A DNA stretch of 64,000 bases from Ophiura sarsii (Eukaryota > Echinodermata > Ophiuroidea > Amphilepidida > Ophiuridae), in contig CM069449.1 of NCBI GenBank assembly GCA_035610835.1, positions 62,644,292 to 62,708,291 of the forward strand, in the 5' to 3' direction. Shown here piece by piece: positions 11,226 to 23,084 of the stretch. The notes under the pieces were generated by a model. That model was not told where the DNA came from. It did no database searches and was given only the letters and a program-made list of their open reading frames with translations. Made by a program: the position numbers and the translations under genes. Position 1 is the stretch's first letter; the number at the start of each line of letters is the position of its first letter.

Positions 11226-12383
11226 CCCCCCCCCCATACTCTCCGATCCAATCTCAGTTGCCATTTCCGTGTGTCATTGTTATTTGTTATTTCTCTTTTT
11301 TATCGCGTTATTTTCCCTTGTTATTGCCTCGGTTTTCCCACACCAAGTTGGTAATTCTTGTTATTATTCTTTGCATCACTAATACTATAGTGTAAAAATA
11401 TCACCAACTCAATATTAGGGACCTAATTCTTGGCACATGACCGCTACTGTGTTGAATGGTACCAGTTCTCGTATACTCCTCTATTAAAGAATCGTCCACC
11501 CGTGAAGCAATTGCCCACTTTCCGCTGTTATAGTCCATAACAATGTCCTATTTCATTTACCGCAATAATGCCTCTATCGTTAAATTTAGACCATGGATGA
11601 ATACTTTTACTGTCTTTGTTTAGACACAGACTTGGCTTCATAACGTTTGCTTTATGATGAGGTGATGAAGGTTAAACGCCCATTCTTTGCGAATAAAATG
11701 TCCCACGCTGACACCAAAGCTACACCGCTTGATAAACTGACAGCATTATAAAGTGAAGTGGGTCAAATATCTCATTTACGTCTATTTTTATGATGCACAC
11801 AAGGATTTGTATATGGCCTTGGGTTGGGCGGTCTAAAATATTTGTCCGTCGTGCTAAGGGGGCTATCATTTTCTTCGGGAGGGGGGAGGGGGGGGGGGGG
11901 GGGTCACAAATATGTCAATGGCCGTTGTTAATAAATTTATAACCCCCCCTATCGAAGTTACATTATTTAATGACTAAAATAGCAAATAATGAAAAATAAA
12001 CAGGAAAGGAGTTGTAAATATGTACATTTATAAGGGATATGCTAAGATGAATGCGCGCGAAGAACGAAAAAATTTGCCGTTTTGAAATGTTAGAATCTGA
12101 ATTGCTACACAAAACTATAACCCCCCCTATTTTAGATTTTACAAAATTATGACGCCCCTACCATATTTGTGCCCCCCCCCCCCCCCTCCCGAAAAAATGA
12201 CAGCCCCCTAAAACGGTCATATAAATCGACAAAATGTAAAATCACCAAAGCGAATGGAATGTCTCACGCTATATAACGCCTATATCGCTGTAGGTAAAAC
12301 TGTAAACAGTAAATTTGTCATTTTTTTTGCGTGTTATTATTATTAATACTTTTAAAAATAATACATTTATCCATTTTTTACAG
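11226..12383. other. Intronic sequence upstream of the first exon
   Basis: It contains C and G homopolymers (11223-11236, 11880-11903, 12174-12186). A fragment at 11269-11380 (ATCGCGTTATT, CCTTGTTATT, CCCACACC) recurs near 24690-24750. No further exon could be supported. Confidence 0.45.
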
Positions 12384-12482
12384 CACGATTTACTCTGAGA
12401 GATCCCCAAGTTATTGCTAAAGAAGGCGATACAACCATCTCAGTATACGTTCAACGAGACGCAGATGATGCCACCACAGCTA
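12384..12482 (+). CDS. Calx-beta domain 1, exon A (first recognised exon of the giant gene)
   Basis: The exon is preceded by a T-rich tract and CAG (12381-12383) and followed by the strong donor GTAAGT at 12483. It has 99 nt: two bases completing a codon, 32 codons and one base left over (phase 1 at both ends). It reads RFTLRDPQVIAKEGDTT... through ISVYVQRDADDATTA. The strand-E-G-strand-R pattern is the N-terminal half of a Calx-beta domain. The acceptor shows the gene starts upstream, but no earlier exon is recognised in the window. It joins in frame to exon B at 19023 across a 6.5-kb intron. A mobile element begins only 13 bases after the last exon base. Confidence 0.8.
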
Positions 12483-13217
12483 GTAAGTGTGTAAGCCCTG
12501 TCACACCATAACATATCGCCTCAACGTATGCCAACGTATGCGAATTATCGAAAAATACGTTGGTGTACGTTGGCGTACGCTGATATAAGTTAGGGGTACG
12601 TTGGGGATACGTCGTTTACGTTAAGAGCACGCTGTGATACGCTGTGACAATTTGGACCACGAAAAAAAAATGAGCATGCTCAAAATTTCTCGACGTACTC
12701 AACGTGTGCTTAATACGTTCTGCATAAGTTCCCGGTAAGTTTGTGGTACGTTAAATATACGTTGACATACGCTGACATACGTTAGTAGTACGTTACTCGT
12801 ACGTTACTCGTAAGTTGGTATACGTTGATGAACGTAGACTGGGGAAAACGTACAGCCAACGTAGTGATAACGAGTTGATAACGTATATGTGCCGTATGTC
12901 TAACGTATGCCTGACGTATTTCCAACGAGTTTCGACGTATTCTCACGTATTCAACTTATGCCGGGCGATGTCGGCCCTGTCACGTATCCATAGCGTATTG
13001 AACGTATACATAGCGTATGACTAACGTATTGATAGCGTATCACTAACTAACTTATAACATACTTATGACAGCGTATCATAGCGTATGCGAGCGTATGACT
13101 AACGTATGCTTAACGTATACTTAACGTATTCGTAGCGTATGTCTGCCGTGTTCGACGTATCGTCAGCGTATCCTCGACGTACAACAAACACGTGGCTTAT
13201 TATGCCGCTGTAGCACG

Positions 13218-13224
13218 TATAAAT
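13218..13224 (+). promoter_or_regulatory. TATA box of the transposon core
   Basis: TATAAAT lies in GC-richer context (CACGTATAAATACCGCGCC), 41 bases before the ATG at 13265. The spacing would allow a transcription start about 30 bases on and a very short 5' leader. It is inferred to drive the small ORF downstream. Confidence 0.5.
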
Positions 13225-13264
13225 ACCGCGCCGATCTCACATTACATGTCATCAATCAGTTAAC

Positions 13265-13399
13265 ATGCCACCCAAGAAGAAGCAAGCAACCAGGGGCCGA
13301 GGCCGAGGAGGAGGAAAAAGCAAGAAGGCCAAGACAGACCATGAAGAAGTGAGGATGAGATACTCAAGGGACCCATTTATATACTCAAACCCTCCATAA
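13265..13399 (+). CDS. 44-aa highly basic protein in the transposon core, probably the truncated start of a transposon gene
   Basis: The frame begins ATGCCACCC in a favourable context (AACATGC). It encodes MPPKKKQATRGRGRG, then a Gly-rich/Lys-rich stretch, then an acidic-basic tail (KTDHEEVRMRYSRDPF) and ends with TAA at 13397. The N-terminus looks like a nuclear-localising, DNA-associated protein. Together with the TATA box it fits the first exon or remnant of a transposon-encoded protein whose rest has been lost to the duplicated terminal sequence. A donor within the frame (AGTGAGGATGA) is possible. I do not recognise the family. Confidence 0.45.
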   Translation: MPPKKKQATRGRGRGGGKSKKAKTDHEEVRMRYSRDPFIYSNPP

Positions 13400-14259
13400 G
13401 TTCCCAAAACGCCGAATGCGCGCTAGCTGTACGGTAGTCCTGTCACACCATGGCGTATCGCCTGAACGTATAACAACGTATGCGAAATATCGAAAAATAC
13501 GTTGGCGTACGTTGGTGTACGCTGAAACAAGTTAGGGGTAAGTTTGGGATACGTCGTATACGTTAAGAGCACGCTGTGATACGTTGTGAAAATTTGGAAC
13601 ACGTCGAGCCCGCGAAAAATTATTGAGCATGTTCAAAATTTCTCGACGTACTCAACGCGTGCTTAACTTACGTTCTGCATAAGTTCCCGATAGGTTCGTG
13701 GTACGTTAGACATACGTTTACAAACGCTGACATACGTTAGACATACGCTGACATACGTTAGAGGTACGTTAATCGTCTTAAGTTGTAGGTTGGACATATA
13801 GATTTACCCTTCTAGATATCATCTAGGCTGCGTTTACTTGAACTGGCAACACTTGTCCCGCCGTGTACGAAACTCAATTTCTGCAACGGCATAAGTCACG
13901 TGTTCGTTGTACGCCGAGGATACGCTGAGGATACGTCGAGCACGGCAGACATACGCTACGAATACGTTGGTCATACGCTCGCCGATCGCATACGCTGTGA
14001 TACGCTGTGATACGCTGTCATAAGTTTGTTATAAGTTAGTGATACGCTATCAATACGTTAGTCATACGCTATGTATGCGTTTAATACGCTATGGATACGT
14101 CCATTCCATCACCGATGTTGACGCAATTCCTTGGGAAGTTGGACGTTCTTGGACGTTCTCGGACTCTGACAATTTTCGAGCTATTTTTTGAATACGTCGG
14201 CATACGTTCAGGTCACGTTCAGGCCATACGCTATGGTGTGACAGGGCCTTAACACCGGC

Positions 14260-15270
14260 ATTGGTCTATTCTAGGTTATAAAAGCGTTACCGTACTCAAA
14301 ATGTTGATGTCAAAATATTATTTAGGCCTATTTTGCGCGCTTTAAACTGAAATTGTTTTACTGACTAAATAAGAGGCTACTATATTCACTTTATCCATAA
14401 CATTCTGAAAATGTAATGCGTGATACAGGGTGAGTCCAAAAAAAGTTTACCCTAATTGAAAAAAATCAACAACAAAAAAATTCTGACCACAAAATCACAA
14501 AACTTTAAATGATTGCGCCATTTCTTTGCTATCATCTGGAAAACAAATCACGCTATTTGATGATACCGTTAAGTAAATATGACTATTTCTGTACAGGAGC
14601 TGTTTTTTCACCAAAAGCACGGTTTTCAAGCTTAACGAGCTTAATAATGTTTACTAGGATTATGATGTAAAGCATTACACATCTTGTTTATTAAAAGAAT
14701 TAAGTAGACAATAGACTTGTTCAAAATTGTCTCCTAATATATTAAAACATGAAACATGGATTAAATCGTATCACCACTGTCAGTTAATAAATAATAATTG
14801 CAAGGATTATTTATAGTCCGCAAGGGATATTCATAAACATGATAAAACTAGATGATGATATTGAATAAAAATTGTCATCTGTGACTATCTGATAATGTAA
14901 ATGATAAACGATATAGTAATTTGATAAAATCAATAAACATAATATTGCACTTATTTTTCGTAAATATGTCCGATTAAGTAAACATTATCCTTGAACCAAT
15001 CAAAAATTGTCAATGTCCACAGTAAGACTAGTAAGTAATAGTCTATCCCTCTCTTTCTCTCTCTACATGTAAAATTTATTCCTGTTAATGAATAGAAACC
15101 CACTTGATAATCCAGCATCTTGTTTGGTCTTTCTCCTGATCTTTGAGAGTGTGCTTAGGATGGTTGCACTGAGGGACAATAGACAGCTTTAAGGCCTATT
15201 TATGACACAATTACCACACTTTAATCATTTCATAACAAAGGAATTGATCCTTTCGCTGTCGGTATTGTAA
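14260..15270. other. Intronic sequence with an ACAGGGTGAGTCC terminus
   Basis: An ACAGGGTG transposon-like end lies near 14427, but no partner end could be placed. The rest is AT-rich non-coding sequence. Confidence 0.4.
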
Positions 15271-15277
15271 TTTTTTA

Positions 15278-15951
15278 TTGGTCGTATCTTATGAAATATA
15301 CGGGGCAAGCTTGAAGTTCAAAGCTCGTTCTAACACGCTTCCTCTAAATGGCAAACTAAGTTCGTGGGAGGTTAATAATGATGGTATGTGCTTACTTTGT
15401 AATAGTGGTTGTGAAGATATCAAACATGTTATGCTTTCATGTAAGTCTCTACGTGCAATTCGCGACAATGAGCTTAACAACTTAGAACTGAATCTTCGCC
15501 GAGTAGATCTCTCCTATGTATGGCATTTCTTTAATGTTAGTGACAATGATAAACAAATTTGTTTAATTTTAGGTAGTACTTATTTAAATGTCACCCCCAT
15601 GGTGAGTAATTACTCATATGATGCATTGATTGATAAACAGTTTGATATATTTTGTAAATCTTATTTAATAATAGCAGTAATAATGACATTACTTAATGTA
15701 CACACTCCACGTAACGCTTCATGATATAAGATGATTAACCCATCTTTGTGTATGATATAATATCCATGATATTTATGATTGTATGCTTATTTTGCTTATT
15801 TTCTCTCTTTTGTATGCATTGTACAGTGTATTTACTTGTATTCTTTGTGTATTTTACTCTTGTTTTTGTATTCTTTGGATGCACCACCTCCAGGTGGGTG
15901 CCGCTGCTTTGAAAGTGATTTCCGAATAAATAAATAAATAAATAAATAAAT
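15278..15951 (+). mobile_element. 5'-truncated LINE with zinc-knuckle C-terminus and (AAAT)n tail
   Basis: An open frame at 15278-15724 (148 aa) carries a LINE ORF2 C-terminal zinc-binding domain. KARSNTLPLNGKLSSW is followed by CLLC, then HVMLSC, i.e. CxxC...HxxxxC as in the zf-RVT domain. After the stop comes a 3' UTR and a (AAAT)n tail at 15925-15951. The endonuclease and reverse transcriptase are missing, so this is a dead 5'-truncated copy. It lies in the sense direction in the 6.5-kb intron between exons 12384 and 19023. Confidence 0.75.
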
Positions 15952-15959
15952 GGTCAAGT

Positions 15960-16580
15960 TAAATTAAGTTGAGTAGGCCTAACCTTTTTTTTTATGTCGC
16001 GGTGTAGAATAATATGGTGGTTACGGGAATAAATGTCCAGCGATCTTGACCGTAGGGGTGAAACTCGAAGAGATATATAGACTTAAAACAAATGATGAAC
16101 TTTAACTTAAAGATACTTTTATTTAGTACACATATGATAAACTTTAATCGTCACACTATCAATATAAATAAAATGTAGGTAAACTAGAAGTACGGAGATG
16201 GAATGAGATTGACTGGTTACTTTGCTGGCTCGATGGAGAGTGATTAGAATCTCTCCTTATATGTACATGGGACTCAGGGCCTAATCTCTGCCACACACAT
16301 ATCAGTCACCATACAATTATAATATACATTGTAACATAACTATATAACCTGAAATCTAGTATTGTGTAAGAGATGGTCACTGCCTTAAAGGTGTAAATTG
16401 GTAGACCAGACAATTGAATGGGCACAAGTGGGCTTCAAAGAGCACAATAAAAGAACCAATTGCATGGATTAGGATTAAGTTTGAATAGACAAAATTTAAC
16501 AATACATTTATGATCTTGAATTTCAATAAAACACTTAATCACCCAGCAAGGAATTAAAGCTTAACACATCAATATTACTA
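15960..16580. other. Intronic AT-rich sequence, nothing recognised
   Basis: No coding or repeat structure stands out. Confidence 0.4.
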
Positions 16581-16583
16581 GAC

Positions 16584-17053
16584 TAAACTGCTCACAAAAA
16601 GTATCGTAACACTTAAAAATGATCCAATATATAACGGCTCAAAAAGGTATGCATTAATCGAAGCAAATAACCAAGTGCATAATTTTGTTCTGCGTATTTT
16701 GACACCTCGATCGATGAGATACGATGTTGCAGAGCGGAGTTATTGTCATTTCAATGGTCGTGGGTCCAGTTTCAAAAGTGACAATCACCCTATAGAAAGA
16801 GGTTTGCATTACTGTTTAGAATGATCAGATTCGTGATTTTCAATAGGGATGAGTGTCACCTTGGAAACTGGACCCACGGTCATTAAAATGACAATAACTC
16901 CGCTCCGCAACATCGTATCTCAACGATTGAGCTGTCAAAATACGCAGAACAAAATTATGCACTTGGTTATTTGCTTCGATTAATGCATACCTTTTTGAGC
17001 CGTTATATATTGGATCATTTCTAAGTGTTACGATACTTTTTGTGAGCAGTTTA
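16584..17053. mobile_element. 470-bp near-perfect palindromic (foldback) element, copy 1
   Basis: TAAACTGCTCACAAAAAGTA at the left end is mirrored at the right end, and homology between arms continues almost to the centre (about 16819). The whole element can fold into one hairpin. A second copy of the same 470-bp length lies at 58129-58598. The edges are TA, suggesting TA target duplication. No protein is encoded, so it is non-autonomous. Confidence 0.85.
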
Positions 17054-17059
17054 TTTGTC

Positions 17060-18130
17060 TGCTGCAGGTGACTTTGAAACTCAAAGGGATTATCAACATC
17101 ACCTGAACATAACAAAATACAGGGTGTCTCAAAAATACCAATGCAACGAGGACTTGTAATATAAAACATGAGGTATAATTATGACTGAATGAAACAATTT
17201 AATAATATCACTAAACATAAATTAATGTGATGGAAGTGACTATTACATTTACTCAACCTGTATGTTATACTTATGCCTGCAAATAGTCGAGTTTTGGTCT
17301 TACACAAGCCCGGGGGCCTAGTCAGAGCGGCTAAAGGATGAAATAGTACCCTACCGAACTTATGATGTTAAATCGGGGTCTGACGTTGCATTTGAAATTG
17401 ACAAAGACACCAAGTCAAACTTAGGTCACACTATTATCGATAATAATGACTTTTTGTGCGATGATTTTGAGCCCGTTTGTTGCAATCTATCACTTCATAT
17501 AAATAATATGATAACGCGTGGGATATAGCCTATGATATACTATAGGCTAATACTTAAGCCTAAGGTATAATTGACCCTATAAACTGGTATGGTGTGTTGT
17601 GAAAAATGAGCCACAAAATGAGCTCTCAAGCACTCAATTTTGCCTGTGTGACTCTGAAACCTGGCAGCATGATGCTATATATGCATGTGCATATTTCTAT
17701 GAATTCAACACATTTTGTTTGTGCATGGAGTGAAATTTGGTATTTGTTTATGTGAATGGCTCCCGTTGCCTTGGAAACGGTCAAAATTTCTCGACTGGCA
17801 CATTAAATAAAGCTGTTGTGGTCATCAGCCTGTGTGCCAATTGTCAGTGCAATAGCTTAATTAGTTTTTGAGATATCTCATCGGGAGTTTTTTCCCATGT
17901 TGTTTTCAATGGGAGAGATAATATTCGAATATTATCTCTAAGCTGAGATAAGCTAAAATAAGCCTTTTCCATGATAAAAACAAATCTGGTGCGTATTTTT
18001 TTCCGTAAAGCGGAGTCGTGACGCATGTCGATAAAACAAACCCGTGTGCCGATTCTGGTTGGAATAGGTTGACTAGTCTTCAAGCTTTTCGGAAATGATA
18101 GTCGCCCCGCACAAGAACAAAAACAATATA
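17060..18130. other. Intronic sequence with ACAGGGTGTCTC terminus near 17119
   Basis: It has one transposon-like end (ACAGGGTGTCTCAAAAATACC) and no exon. The short hairpin GATAATATTCGAATATTATC sits near 17917-17936. Confidence 0.4.
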
Positions 18131-18137
18131 CTCAGTA

Positions 18138-18146
18138 TTAATAATG

Positions 18147-18197
<51 letters not shown>

Positions 18198-18892
18198 GCA
18201 TTTATAATGCGCCGTCAATCTAGGTAAAACTATTCCGAGGCGCAAACATATAAAACAAAAATACAAATTAACATGAAAAATACATAAACAAGGATGATTT
18301 GCATATACATGTGATACAAAGAAATCAATTATAAACTGAGTCAAATAATCTTGTTTTTAACAAGTTCTTAAAAGAGTCAAGTGAATTACAGCATCTTAAA
18401 TTATAAGGTAGTAAGTTCCAGCATTGTCCAGAGAGTTGGTGCAGCAACCGAAAATGCGCGATCTCCAAATGAAGAAGTAGTCCGTGGAACAACAAGTAAA
18501 AGTTTATCAGATGACCGGAGAGTACGTTGTGGATGATATGGAACAAGAAGATTAGCAATATATGTTGGTGAAGTGCCATGCAAAGCTTTCCAAGTTAAAA
18601 GAAAAAGTTTAAAATGAATCCTTTCGCGAACAGGAAGCCAGAGGAGATCTTTCAATATTGGAGTGATATGATCAAATTTCCTTGTCTTTGTGAGAATGCG
18701 AGCAGCTGCATTTTGAGCAAGTTGTAGTTTGTGAAGTAAGTGATCCGTGATGTCAAAAAGAAGAGAATTGCCATTATCAATACGAGAAGTTATAAGAGCA
18801 TGGACGATAGTAGCTGCGGTTTCAAATGTTAACATTATCACGTTCCACGCATTCCAAAATTGCACAGAATTTTTTACAAATGTCAAAATCAT
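18138..18892 (-). mobile_element. CR1/L2-like LINE, C-terminal fragment with 3' tail
   Basis: On the minus strand, 18892-18401 encodes the ORF2 C-terminal region of a CR1/L2-type element (SRIDNGNSLLFDI, LQLAQNAAARIL, LLWLPVRERIHFKLFLLTWKAL, PRTTSSFGDRAFSVAAPTLW). It then continues in another frame (18579-18325) to FKNLLKTRLF, so one frameshift separates body and tail. The 3' end has GGCGC...GCGCC and a long (ATT)n run at 18142-18196. It is antisense to the host gene, in the intron before exon 19023. Confidence 0.85.
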
Positions 18893-19022
18893 TGAATTTC
18901 ATTACCATATTTGAAATCACCATGAGAAATGCATTGAAATAAATTATTTTGAAATTCTATATTTTGTAGTTTTGCTCCTCACTCACAGAATAATGTTGAT
19001 CCGTTTTAATTTGATTTTGCAG

Positions 19023-19265
19023 CACTAACTGCAACTGACACGTCAGCTACGCTTGGCACTGATTATGACATGCCCACAGCTGGTATGGCTGCAACTGCTG
19101 TCACATTTACTGGTACATTACTCACGACAATGGTTTCAATCACCATTAAAGAAGACGCTGCTATTGAAGATTTAGAAGTTGTTACTCTTACGCTCACATC
19201 CGCCGATGGTGGTACTATTGGTGCAACGAGGGATGTCACTACTGTATTCATTATAGATCGAACTG
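19023..19265 (+). CDS. Calx-beta domain 1, exon B
   Basis: The acceptor TTTTGCAG precedes 19023 and donor GTAAGT follows at 19266. It has 243 nt, phase 1 at both ends. It reads LTATDTSATLGTDYDMPTAGM..., then TFTGTLLTTMVSITIKED, AAIEDLEVVTLTL and VFIIDRT. The TDYDMP turn, the TITIKED strand and the I-E-D-x-E-x-x-T-L block are the second half of a Calx-beta fold, which in other proteins coordinates Ca2+ through acidic residues. It closes domain 1 and joins exon A of array copy 1 in frame (leftover G plus TT gives Val) across a 6.0-kb intron. Confidence 0.85.
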
Positions 19266-19269
19266 GTAA

Positions 19270-19850
19270 GTTATACGTAAATGTACTACTACTCTGTCAA
19301 AGTTAATCACCGACCCATTTTTTGATCATATTTTGATCATTTCAAACACCATGGAAGTACGACTCGTAGGGGAGAGCGGGGAGTATACACCTTTTGGGTA
19401 GGTTCGCCCACAACGTGATTCTCATCATTGCGGCCACTGGATATATTTGACGAACACACAATATGTTCCGCTGTTTTTGCGATCTTCCCATGGTAACATG
19501 GTTAATCTCCGGCTCCATATAATGTTTGTCAAATTATCATCAAGAAACCAGTTTTACATCACAAAAGAGGATTTTCTTCGATTTTTGATATTGATTTTTT
19601 TCTCTAAAGATATTCGTACACAAGATTTAGGTAGGTATGGGATAGGTTATGGTCACATTTTTTAACCTGGGCTACATTTGTGTTACATTGGTCATTTTCA
19701 TGAAATATACATCATGTTTCGGTGTTGGTAGAATATATCAAAATGTTTACATCTAAAGGGTATGAAATCATATATATTTGAAAAGCTCATAATATAAGGA
19801 TTGTAAATTTGGAAACTAGAAATCAAATATACAGGGTGATCTAAACATTA
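19270..19850. other. Intronic sequence, nothing recognised
   Basis: It is AT-rich. An ACAGGGTG end lies at the right edge, near 19832. Confidence 0.4.
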
Positions 19851-19851
19851 T

Positions 19852-22745
19852 ACAGGGTGTAACAATTAAAATGTTATACAAAATGATGATTTACTTTTTT
19901 TCTTCCACAGTCTAAATGCAGGACCTATATGAAGGCTATACATGTTTTTGTTGTATTGGAGTAAATTACCCATCCAGCGAAAACAATATTAATTAGTCAG
20001 CTTATTAGGAAGTATCTAAACGGGGTGGTCAAAATACCCAATGTTAAATACTGAAGAAAAAATACACAAATTTAAACAAGTAATGAAATATATGATAATT
20101 CAGAACAAGTTTGAGTGACTATCGTTAAGTTTAACCGCCACTATGTGATTATAAAGCATTGTTTCACCAGGGACAATCGAATGGAGGGACTAGAAACGGC
20201 CTATGGTATCGTTACATCATTGTATTCAATTACAAAAAAGAACAAAACATGCGTGTTGCGGGTTAGCTCTAGTAGTTGCGGTGTGTTTTATTCAAGGAAC
20301 TCAAAGGTTGCCCTATAATCTTTCGAAAAATGATCAAAATATAATTTTCAAAAAAACTTGGGCCTAGGTCAAACTGAATACAATTTATACGTGATTTGTT
20401 CAATAAATAACGTTCTAGTGTTAATAATAATCGGTATATTTGTGAAAAATGTGATAATTTTAGATTTATAAAAAATGTGAAAACATGCTAGAACAAAGAA
20501 ATTAATATTTTTCCTGGGAAGTTTAAACTATAGACATTTTGTTCCTATTGAATCCAATATCCAAATTAATCGGAAAATGATGTTCTTTGATGATATATAT
20601 TTGCATTTCTAGAGTATAGTAGTTCAGTAGGAATTGCACAGGTATGTAGTCAAGTGGATATCTTCACAATTATGACATGACCGTGAAGTAGGTACAAATG
20701 CAATTTTTATTGCTGAAAATGTTACATGAGGGGGAATGTCTAGATTCAGATTTTTTTTTAATGACGTCAAGCCACGCCCTTTTCGATAATGTTATATTTA
20801 TGACAAATATAGTTGGTCTTATAAACAAAATATCATGTTTGGTATCAAATTTAAGCTGTTGACTCCTGGAATACATATAAAATTATATAATAAATACATA
20901 CAAAAGTCAAAAGAGGTCAAACGTGATTAAAATGTATTCATACATGTCACGTCACCTGTAATTTCATGTCACCTGTGATTTCATGTCACCTGTAATTTCA
21001 TGTAACGTACATAAAACGCTATATCCTGCCTGTCTATTTCAAGATGTGATACTTCATCCATGGTACAAGTAAATGTTGTTCTATGAGTGCCCGTGAGGGC
21101 ACGAATGGAACAATTTATTTGTACGCCTACCCAGGCAATAGTCCCACTGTGTCAAACTTGAGTAATGAGGGCTCACCAAGTTGTTATGATTTCAATACTG
21201 TAAAACAAGTTAATTTCGCGGCATATTTTTCGCGAATTGCTAATCATCACTAGTATCGCGGTAACTTAATTTCGCGAATCTAAAATTTCTACCACTAGTG
21301 TCATCTTTACGAATTTGAGCCTCTCGCGAAATTAAAATGTTTTACAGTACCAACAGACTGGACTGGTACACTCCATAAAACAGGCTGGTATTAAGTTACA
21401 GACCATAAGAAATAAATACACACTTAACTGGAAAATGTCATATTTAACCCTTCTTTCAGTTGGTCCATAGTTGAACCTTGACAAGGAATCATTATTAACT
21501 ACTTATTTTTTAAGTGTGTACATTTACAGGATTTTTGGCCAGACATATCTGTCTGTCATCACTGTTCCTGCCCTTGTCTGGTGGTAGATCTGGCTAAGTT
21601 TGTAATTTCTCTATCACTTAATTTTCTCTGGTATAAATTGTATGTGGATTTTTTGTTTTTGAGTAGGGTATTTAACATGTTTAAGTAGTGTCTGTTTGAA
21701 TCATGTACAAGCTGAATATGTCCAATTTTCCACTGTAAACAAGGTGTCTCTAGAGCTGAAATCACAACCTTGAGCGTACAAGTAAAACTGTCAATGCTTG
21801 TCTCCATACACATCAGGTGCTTGTTAGTAATATATTTGGAGTTAGAGGCACATCAGCATACTGATAATTATTTCTTTTGAAAACGTTCAAATATTTAATA
21901 CAAGTATAGATTGAGACCATGGTCTTCATTATTTGTGGTTATTTTGGTTAATTAAAACCGTGCCTTGTTGAAGGCAACAGTATATAATACTTCACAATTC
22001 CACCCTCAGAATATAGCAAACCCCTATACAGTACTGCAGTTACCGGTATTCTCATTATATTACTTCTCCACTGATTTTCTTAAGGACATATGAATAGTTG
22101 CGTACAGGCATGTAAAAACAACATTAGGCCTCATTAATTTGGAAACACTGTGAGATAGCATAACATTGCGGGTTAAGTTATTCAAAATAAGCTGGAAATA
22201 GAAGCAAATACTTATATTTTGAAACTAACAACATTGAGAACAGCTAAGACACTAAAAATGCTAAAATAAAAACGATTGCGTCATTAGCCTGAATTTGAAT
22301 CTATAGGCCGTGCTTTAATTTCATACCAAACACAAGTTTGTGTTGCAAATATATTTGTCATTATTATAACTGTCATTATTATGGCTTAAGACGTCAATAA
22401 AAAAAAAGTTGCCCAAGAGTACCATTTTGGCACCCGGTGGTGTGAATCTAGACTTACTCATCCATGATTTTCAGCAATAAAATCACATTTGTACCCTACT
22501 TCACGGTCATGTCGAGCTTTCACCCGACTAAGGGTCCACCCGTATCGAGCAAGACACACAGCGACTCGTGCAGTATGATTGCTGAGATTTGTACCAGTGC
22601 CCATTCATGAATGTATTGTGTATGCTTGCTCAACTGATGATATTTTGTACCCCCGCAGCACGCATACTTATATAATAGTACAATAGTTTCTTGTCCCTCC
22701 ATTCGATTGTCCCTGGTTTCACACAGCAATTTAATATACAGGGTG
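19852..22745. mobile_element. Large inverted-repeat element (~2.9 kb) with diverged arms
   Basis: TCACCAGGGACAATCGAATG (about 20165) is matched inverted by CATTCGATTGTCCCTGG (about 22700). The stretch at about 20672-20860 (GACATGACCGTGAAGTAGG, TTGCTGAAAAT, TCTAGATTCA, TTTGGTATCAAA) is matched inverted at about 22318-22513. ACAGGGTGT lies at both outer edges (19852, 22738). The arms have unequal spacing, so indels have accumulated. The middle (about 20860-22318) includes three 18-bp tandem copies of CATGTCACCTGTAATTT (20944-21000), and another MITE is nested at 21196-21349. No protein is recognised. The exact ends are uncertain. Confidence 0.55.
21196..21349. mobile_element. 154-bp MITE, TACTGTAAAAC termini, CGCGAAATTA arms
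   Basis: It begins TACTGTAAAACAAGTTAATT and ends TTTTACAGTA, with TTTCGCG / CGCGAAA pairs repeated within. The edges are TA. It is non-coding and folds as a long imperfect hairpin. Confidence 0.65.
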
Positions 22746-22972
22746 TTTAAATTGTGCCATCAGTACGTGCAGTGGCGGATCCAGGATTAAAATTTACGGG
22801 GGCTGACCAGCTCATGAAATTCTGATGGGGCGATGTGGTTGTCCACAAAACCAGCAAAAATAGAATGGTAGAACTCGCAAATGTACCGACGGTACCCTCA
22901 TGTGTACCGACGGGCATTGGCCACCGGCCAGAACCCCATGGGTACGCCTCTGAATACAAAAAAAAAGTATAT

Positions 22973-23072
22973 NNNNNNNNNNNNNNNNNNNNNNNNNNNN
23001 NNNNNNNNNNNNNNNNNNNNNNNNNNNNNNNNNNNNNNNNNNNNNNNNNNNNNNNNNNNNNNNNNNNNNNNN
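22973..23072. other. Assembly gap (100 N)
   Basis: There are exactly 100 ambiguous bases, the conventional size for a gap of unknown length. The real distance and content are unknown, and coordinates to the right are relative. Confidence 0.98.
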
Positions 23073-23084
23073 AGGTCAAAAGAA

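Larger units (their letters stand above)
12496..14247. mobile_element. Compound DNA transposon of ACGTATGC-type repeats, termini CCCTGTCACACCATA
   Basis: The left end near 12496 (CCCTGTCACACCATA) and right end near 14232-14247 (TATGGTGTGACAGGG) are inverted repeats. The body is packed with TACGTT / TACGCT / CGTATG motifs. About 12496-12830 recurs in direct orientation at about 13434-13790, which begins with a second TCCTGTCACACCAT. About 12970-13205 is the inverted counterpart of about 13885-14105. So the structure is a duplicated or nested element with a unique core (13205-13400) holding a promoter-like TATA box and a small ORF. Its family is not recognised. Confidence 0.75.
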
